Source: Distichodus sexfasciatus
Lineage: Eukaryota > Chordata > Actinopteri > Characiformes > Distichodontidae
Reading direction: 5' to 3'
Assembly (NCBI GenBank): GCA_032718565.1
Contig: JAVGVS010000661.1
Span: forward strand, 55,809-119,808
DNA length: 64,000 nucleotides
Made by a program: the position numbers and the translations under genes. Below the pieces are notes generated by a model. That model was not told the DNA's origin, made no database searches, and worked only from the letters and a program-made list of their open reading frames with translations. Of this stretch, positions 57,335 through 64,000 are shown one piece after another; the first letter of the stretch is position 1, and every line of letters begins with the position of its first letter.

Positions 57335-58105
57335 CCTTGCTTGGCCCTTCTCTACCTGACTATTCTACCTGGCATTTTCCTACCTGGCTCTACCACATTT
57401 GACTCTTCCTTTGCCTGCTGTTCCCTGCCTAATTATTCCCTACCTGTCCCTTCCCTAACAGGTCACCTGACTCTTCTCTACCTTCCACTCCTCTACCTGG
57501 ATCTTCGATACCTGACTTTTTCCTACTTGACCCATCCTTACTTGACTTTTCCCTACCTGGCTCTTCCCTATGTGGCTCTTCTCTACCCAGTCTATCCCTC
57601 ACCTAATTTTTCCCTACCTGGATTGTTTTTCCCTGTCTTGGCTCTTCCCGACCTGTCGCTTCCTTACCTGTCTACTCTCTACCTAGCTCTTCCATACCTG
57701 GCTCTGCCACATTTGACTTTCCCTTTCAGACTTCCCTTCTGTGGCTCTTCTCTTGCCTAGCAAGCTCTTCCTTTGAGGCGCATCCCTACATGGCTCTCCC
57801 CTATATTCCACTCCTCTACCTGACATTTCCTTACATGACTTTTCCCTACCTGATCTTTCCCCATGTGGCTCCTCTCTACCCAGTCTGCCCCTTACCTGAC
57901 CTTTCCTCTCCTCTACCTGGCTTTTCTCTACTTGACTCTCTCAGCTGACCATTCCCAACCTGAATCTTGCCTACCCGGCTTTTTCCTATCTGAACCTTCC
58001 CTGTCTGGCGCTTCTCCACCCAGACCTCCCTTACTTGGCTCCTCCCTGTCTGTTCTTCCCAACCTTGCTCTTCCTGTACCTGGCTTTTCCCTTCCCTATT
58101 TGGCT
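57335..58105 (+). repeat. 15-bp CTACCTGGCTCTTCC minisatellite, first array
   Basis: Degenerate tandem units of about 15 bp (cctacctggctcttccctac ...), with changes such as cctacctgacttttc. The period of five codons makes repeat ORFs. Confidence 0.9.
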
Positions 58106-58109
58106 TTGT

Positions 58110-58850
58110 GACCCCTGTGTTGTGTCTTCAGGGTCAGGTTTGGGGCCAGGGTGGGGGTAGATGCAGGTGGAGATGGTTTGGGGCCCCTCGTCCCCATCTG
58201 TGTGGAGCTTATTCCAACCAGCTGGGTATCTCTTCCTGTTTGGTGGATCTGAGCTTTCATCTGTGAAGCTTTTATGCACGTGGCAGAAAGTTTTGGTTCT
58301 GTTTGCTGATTTATCTGCTGCTGAGTGACTGCTGATAAAGCAGAGTCCTCCTCTCTATCTCTCTCTGGCTCTTCTCCAAAATGAAGGTGTGGTGAGATCT
58401 TGTGACTGCTCATGTTTGTGACAGAGGGAAGTGGGATCAGATGAGTGAAGCTGGAATAAAACTGTGAGAGGGAAGTTTGGGGTGAAAGTGTGTTCATGTT
58501 GGAGCTCTGCCCAAAACCCATCTTACGTTTGCTGTCTGTCTCTCTGATCCCCGGTCAGCATTTACTGATCTTCATAGGGGCTTTGGATGTGAGTTGAAAC
58601 TCCCTCCGCCAGAAGAAGAAGGAACAATCAGTTTTGGTGTGTGTTGGGGCGCCTGCCGAGAACAAACGTCTGGGAACACACCCCGACCTTGTCTGATTTA
58701 AACCTCAATGTGTTTTGGTTCCAAAATCTGCCATGTCACATTTACAAAGAGTTCCTCAAAACTCACTGTAACAGGAAGTGAGCGGTTGGGTTTCCTGTTC
58801 ACTACTACATCAGAACCACAACAGCTATCACATGAGAGTCAGCCGGACTG

Positions 58851-58888
<38 letters not shown>

Positions 58889-58966
58889 AAGTGTATAGAT
58901 GGAAAGACGAAGCTGACTGACAGGTAGATTAGTTCCTGTGGCAGCAGTGCTGTTGTTGTGGTGTGG

Positions 58967-59003
<37 letters not shown>

Positions 59004-59700
59004 CACAAGGATGGGAGAGAGAGTAGAGAGAGGGAGAGAGAATTCCTTCTGTCTACTGGCCTTAGCTCAAGTGTGGAGAGCAGAGACGGGGTGAGAGAGT
59101 GCGTCTGGACACAGCCTGCTGGCCAGAACAGACACACACACACACAGCCCAGTCCAGATGCGTCTCACTAAACGGGCACCAGATTAAAGACAGGCACTGA
59201 AACAGTGAGACAGAGAATGGCGAAGTGATATAGACAAAGATGAGTGCAGACGTATGTAATAAGAGAAAAACACAGATAAATGAAGGCAGACAGACGGTTT
59301 TACAAAGTGAGTTGGCCAGAGCGAGACAGACGGAGAACGCTGTCAGACAGCTCGTCTTCTGGTTTTAATCTCCACTCTTCACTCCTCCTGCATTCTCACT
59401 TTCTTGCCAGGAATCCAACTTTCCTCTGCTGGCTTTTCCAACTTTTCTCCCCACTTCTGTCTCTCTCTGCTTTTAACTGGCCTTCTTTTTCCTGCTGACG
59501 TGGCTATGCTATATCAGGATGTGTGTGTGTCACACACACCAAACACACACACACATACACATTCTGCGTGTTGGCAGGCTGTACTTGGCTCTAACAGAAG
59601 TCAGTATTTTCTTTGTCTTTAGTGTCTGTCTGCAGGCTGTTTGCTGGATAAGATCTGGAGCTGCTGCTGTGTTTCTTAGTACATACATTCATGTTTTCTC
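58110..59700 (+). other. fndc3b intron between the two arrays
   Basis: Unique sequence with (GA)n at 58857-58881 and (GT)n at 58968-59001. No exon recognised. Confidence 0.55.
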
Positions 59701-61130
59701 TCCCACTCCCGTTTACCCCTTACCCCCTACCTGTTTGCCCTGCGTCTTACCATCACTCTTCCCTGCCTGGCTGTTCACTACCTGCTATTTCCTACCAGAC
59801 TATTCACTACCTGGCTCTTCCCTACCTGGCTCATCGCTACATGGTTCTTCCCTACCTGGCTGTTCTCTGCCTGCTATTTCCTACCAGGCTATTCTCTACC
59901 TGGCTCTTCCCAAACTGGTCAATTGCTTCATGGCTCTTTCCAAATTGACTGTTCACTACTTGGCTGTTCTCTACCTGCTATTTCCTACCTTGCTCTTTCC
60001 TACCTGGCTCCTCCATACCTGACTTTTCCCTACCTGGCTCTTCCCAACCTGGCTCATCGCTACATGGTTCTTCCCTACCTGGATGTTCTCTACCTGCTAT
60101 TTCTTACCAGACTATTCTCTGCCTGGCTCTTCCCAAACTGGATAATTGCTACATGGCTCATTCCTAACTGGCTGTTCATTACCTGGCTCCTCAATACCTG
60201 ACGTTTCCCTACCTGGCTCTTCCCAACCTGGCTCATTGCTACATGGTTCTTCCCTACCTGGCCGTTCTCTACTTGCTATTTCCTACCAGACTATTCTTTA
60301 CCTGACTCTTCCTAAACTGGCTAATTACTACATGGCTCTTTCCTTATTGGCTGTTCTCTACCTGGCTCCTCCATACCTGACTGATCCCTACCTGGCTCAT
60401 CGCTACATTGTTCTTCCCTTACCTGGCTGTTTTCTACCTGCTATTCGCTACCAGACTATTGTCTACCTGGCTCTTCCCTAACTGGCTAATTGCTGCATGG
60501 CTCCTCAATACCTGACTTTTCCCTACCTGGCTCTTCCCAACCTGGCTCATTGCTACATGGTTCTTCCCTACCTGGCTGTTCTCTACCTGCTATTTCCTAC
60601 CAGACTATTCTTTACCTGACTCTTCCTAAACTGGCTAATTACTACACGGCTCTTTCCTAATTGGCTGTTCACTACCTGGCTTCTCCATACCTGACTTTTC
60701 CCTACCTGGCTCTTCTCTGCCTGGCTCACCGCTACATGGTTCTTCCCTAACTGGCTGTTTCTCTACCTGCTATTCGCTACCAGACTGTTCTCTACCTGGC
60801 TCTTCCCAAACTGGTCAATTGCTTCATGGCTCTTTCCTAATTGCCTGTTCACTACGTGGCCCCTCCATACCTGACTTCTCCCTACCTGGCTCTTCCCAAC
60901 CTGGCTCATCGCTACTTGGTTCTTCCCTAACTGGCTGTTCTCTACCTGCTGTTCCCTACCAGACTTTTCCCTGCCTGGCTCTTCCCAAACTGGTCAATTG
61001 CCTCATGGCTCTTTCCTAATTGGCTACTTGTTACATGGCTCTTTCCTAATTGGCTGTTTACTAGCTGGCTCTTCCTTGCCTAATTTCCCCTACCTGGCTA
61101 TTCCCTACATGGCTGTTCCTTGCCTGGCAG
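59700..61130 (+). repeat. 15-bp CTACCTGGCTCTTCC minisatellite, second array, with ~180-bp higher-order repeat
   Basis: Monomers of 15 bp arranged in a recurring order (…ctacatggttcttcc, ctacctggctgttct, ctacctgctatttcc, taccagactattct, …aaactggtcaattg, cttcatggctctttc…). The marker ctgctatttcctacc or its variants recurs at about 60094, 60273, 60437, 60587, 60768 and 60946, about 150-180 bp apart. Confidence 0.93.
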
Positions 61131-61139
61131 CGTGGCTTG

Positions 61140-61780
61140 TTCCCCTTACACACAATTATCATTGGTCTGGTCATGCCATGTTGAGTTATTGTTGTTATTT
61201 TCAGTGGTATAGACCTTGCTTTTAATATTTGTAATGTAGGCAAGAATGAAAATGTAAGTACTCACACTTGCACAGACGCAAGCACACACTCACACACCTG
61301 CAATGCCGTAATGCAGCCTGAGTGGAGATGTAGATCCTGTAATACAGTAGCATTTCAACTGGATCGGTGCAGCAAGCGAGAGCCAAGTGCCTTCAGTGTC
61401 AGATTGGTTGTGGCATGACTGTGTGGTGTGTGTGTGTGTGTGTTTAGCAGAGTTCTTCTTGTGAAACATCTGCTCTTATTTGAACACCTGGTATGCTCTG
61501 AATCAACATGTCTGGCCTAATTTAGCTCTCACCCACATCCATCCCGAGCCTGCAACTTCCAACTGCTTTCATACTGGAAGATGAAAGGATTAAATCAAAC
61601 AAGTGAACGTCTCCAAAGAGAACGCCTCCCTTACTGAACCGCAAACACGCCAACCAGGCATAACATTATCACAACCCGCCTAATATTAGCTCTTCTGTTG
61701 GATCAGAAAGCACGGTTCAGCATTCACTTCCTACCTGCATCAATGTCTCTGTCGTTGGTTCACCAGTTGTCCTTCCTCGG
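61140..61780 (+). other. fndc3b intron, no exon seen
   Basis: Unique sequence with a short (GT)n near 61430. Confidence 0.5.
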
Positions 61781-61785
61781 ACGTG

Positions 61786-62008
61786 ACAGTTGGTGGCATA
61801 AGAGTTAAGGAGTTGGCTTCATGATCAGAAGGTTGCCAGTTCAAGTCCTGGGCAGGTAAATGGCACCATTGAGTTACTCATTAGTAATGTCCCGTCCCCA
61901 AGCGCACGAGTACCTCATTGGTACCTTTACCAGTCTGGAACTTGAACCAGCAACCTTCTGATCATGGGGCCCAACTCCTTAACCATTGCACTACCAACTG
62001 CCCCATGT
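61786..62008. mobile_element. Pair of SINE family B copies in opposite orientation
   Basis: Plus copy 61786-61890 (agttggtggcataagagtta, ggttgccagttcaagtcctg) and minus copy 61905-62008 (gtaccttta, gaaccagcaaccttctgatc, ttaaccattgcactaccaac). Heads face outward, making an imperfect palindrome of about 100-bp arms. Confidence 0.85.
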
Positions 62009-62456
62009 CGGTTTTCGCAAATTTTAGATTAACTGCCCAAGCTTACTCCAGATGAGACACAGAGTGTAAGAGTGTGTGTGAGAGAGAGATTTTGTGAGAG
62101 AGTAGTTCCACCTGGATTTGGTTTTGGAGATGAAGGCAAGGCTGAGCTCTTTAGAGACCAAACGAACGTTCCCATCTGGATTGATGAACAGAACTATGCG
62201 ATGACATCGACTGAGAGAGCTCGCCGTGCTCACCGTCATATGGTATCACTGGTCTGTTTTGTGCGATCTGATCACATGAACCCGAGCAGCTGGAGTGTGA
62301 GAAGGCAGGTCTTCCTGAACTCTGCCGATACGGTTTGTTTACAGGAAGCTGGGTAATAAAGGTCATGACGCCTGATGAGGAGGAGTGTGAAGGCCTATTT
62401 TAGGATTCTTATCTAAAGTACAAACTGATTCGTCCATAACCTCAATCACACCTTCA

Positions 62457-62479
62457 ACACACACACACACACACACACA
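62457..62479. repeat. (CA)n microsatellite
   Basis: (AC)11. Confidence 0.95.
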
Positions 62480-62754
62480 TACTGGCTTATTCATCAGTTT
62501 AGATCCTCTAACAGAATAGTGTAGTGTGTAGTATGCAATATGTACAATATGGTAAACCATAAACACTGTACACTGAAGATTTTTGAGCTAGTCGATTATT
62601 TACTTAAATTTATAATTATTATTATCCGTCAAATGTATAAACTTTCCTTTATCTCCAATTTTTAAGCACCTTCTTCATTCTTTGTGTGCTCTTTCAATTC
62701 TAACGAGTTTCTTTCAAAGTCCAGGTTGCTATAAGAGCGTTCTTAAAATAAGTT

Positions 62755-62862
62755 GCAGTTGGTAGAGTAAAGTTTAGAGAGTTGGCCCCCACGATCTGAG
62801 CGTTGCCGGTTAAAGTCCCTGACCGGCAAGGGTACCGCTGGGGTACTCATGGGCAAGGTAGG
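62755..62862 (+). mobile_element. SINE family B copy
   Basis: cagttggtagagtaaagttt, gcgttgccggttaaagtccc and ggcaagggtaccgctggggt: tRNA-like head with a slightly changed B box. Confidence 0.75.
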
Positions 62863-62998
62863 TTTTGCTCTTTATCTAAAACTGAACCCAATTCTCATGA
62901 CATCACCGCTTCCTGGCACCAGAACAGCAACGTTTTGGTGTTGATTCAGAGCTGATTTTATAGCACTGCAACCAGCTTACTTACTGGAACACTGTGGC

Positions 62999-63073
62999 AC
63001 CGGTTCCAAATTGGCAGATGGTACCAGAATGGGACCCTTGGTAGTAGTGGCCTCTTTTCAATTTGGAACCGGT
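62999..63073. repeat. 15-bp perfect inverted repeat around 45 bp
   Basis: accggttccaaattg and its exact reverse complement caatttggaaccggt. It could be part of a MITE; surrounding ccggttcc-rich sequence extends to about 63100. Confidence 0.75.
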
Positions 63074-63424
63074 TCCACGTTTTCCAAGAACCGGGGACCT
63101 GCGATGTCATGAGAGGTTTACACTGGCGTCTTTAGTCCGTGGAAATCCGGTCCAGTTCTTGCTGCGTTCCAATTCCGACACTGACCGAGCACCAGGACCG
63201 GCACCAGCGCAGTGGGGGAAAAAAAAGGTGGCAAGGAGTCTGAACGGGACCAGAACCCTGAGAGGAGGAGGAGGGAGCGTCTGGAAGAGAGGCAGAACTG
63301 ATGCAGTTCTCAGAGAAATCCATATTTGTTAGGTGCAGATGACTATAGAGATAGGGTCTGAGAGGGAGAGAGGGAATCTATTGAGGGTGTTTTTGAGTGT
63401 GATGGAAAGGGTCTGTGTGTGTGT

Positions 63425-63705
63425 TCATGTATGTATCGCATTGTGGGGACCTTTTTTCCCCTAAAATCACTTTTATCTGTCTTTTGGGCTTTGTGGGGAC
63501 ATTTGAGAGGTCCCCATGAGGAGAAATGACTTTATAGAACATGTGCTTGTTTTATTTGAGAAACTAAAAGAGGTAAAAGATGTGCTTTTGGTTACTGAGG
63601 TTAAGATTAGGATTAGGATTAGGTGTAGCTGTAAAATGATGTACATCTAGTCATTATGGGGGTCTATGGAAGGACCTCACAAAGATAGTAATACTGAGAC
63701 TGTGT
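63425..63705 (+). mobile_element. GGGGACC interspersed repeat
   Basis: attgtggggaccttttttcc, ttgtggggacatttgagagg, ttaagattaggattaggatt, cattatgggggtctatggaa and ggacctcacaaagatagtaa: a repeat familiar from many fish genomes. Includes a short run of telomere-like GATTAG hexamers, which is not a telomere. Confidence 0.65.
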
Positions 63706-63804
63706 GTGTGTGTGTAAAAGTGCTGACGTTCTCAAACAGGAAGCCGTCTGCACGAAAACCCTGCTGTGTTATTCATGTCTGTGATAACTTGGTGTGTGTG
63801 TTGG

Positions 63805-64000
63805 TGTGTGTGTGTGTGTGTGTGTTGGAGAATGGGAATAGTGAGTCATCAGGATCTCAGTTGTTAGGCTGCAACATGCCTTAGCATCATTAAAAGGAAA
63901 ATAAAGTGGAGCAGTTTGTGTGTGTGTTCCACAGTAAGATCGGAATAAGGCCCGATTTCTTAGCCCGGAGCCCATCGTGTGTGTGTGTGTGTGTGTGTGT
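63805..64000. repeat. (GT)n microsatellites at the window end
   Basis: (GT)n at about 63804-63823 and 63976-64000; the latter runs off the window. Confidence 0.95.

Noticed and set aside
59519..61019. Several ORFs with LPGSS-type pentapeptide repeats
   Set aside because: The 15-bp monomer equals five codons, so any open frame looks like a repeat protein; no family similarity and located in an intron.
63605..63630. Telomere-like GATTAG run
   Set aside because: Only a few hexamers of a different sequence inside a known interspersed repeat.

Overview
The window is vertebrate nuclear DNA, almost certainly from a teleost fish. Genes are split into short exons by GT-AG introns. The introns are full of CA/GT microsatellites, long minisatellites, tRNA-derived SINEs and small inverted-repeat DNA transposons of types common in fish genomes. 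There is no sign of bacterial, viral or organellar sequence. The species cannot be named from the sequence alone.

Two protein-coding genes are supported, both on the + strand. The first (7.1-17.4 kb) is a complete 13-exon ppp2r3a, a B''-type regulatory subunit of protein phosphatase 2A. It starts at the alternative first exon of the short PR72 isoform and encodes 517 residues with two EF-hand loops. The large first coding exon of the long PR130 isoform is not in the window; if it exists it must lie upstream, which would make 0-7 kb intronic or promoter sequence. The second gene is the 5' part of fndc3b. Its start-codon exon (54.15 kb) and next coding exon (54.96 kb) are present, and the gene runs off the right edge. 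A CpG-rich patch at about 23.5-24.6 kb is the best, unproven, candidate for the fndc3b promoter and non-coding first exon. If so, about 30 kb of what follows is its first intron.

Layout: 0-7 kb, AT-rich and GA-rich sequence, SINEs and a long fold-back element. 7-17.4 kb, ppp2r3a, with a 37-bp minisatellite, an AT-rich palindromic array and SINEs in its introns. 17.4-20.3 kb, its 3' UTR and flank, including two opposed SINEs inside a perfect 15-bp inverted repeat. 20.3-23.5 kb, spacer with a 5/10-bp satellite and a 750-bp polypurine tract. 23.5-54 kb, the candidate CpG promoter followed by repeat-dominated sequence (GT arrays, polypyrimidine tract, 16-bp GATATTTG minisatellite, CTAT/CTGT tract, 36-bp minisatellite). 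52.0-54.06 kb, a 22-bp minisatellite inside one DNA transposon that is itself inside another. 54.1-64 kb, fndc3b exons 2 and 3 and a repeat-rich intron with two 15-bp CTACCTGGCTCTTCC-type arrays.

The two genes are not an obvious functional unit; they are neighbours in the same orientation. The most unusual content is structural: a transposon-borne minisatellite with a near-empty comparison site elsewhere in the window, higher-order tandem arrays, opposed repeats able to fold in RNA, and GT/CA tracts directly at splice sites. No new enzymatic or defence system is visible.
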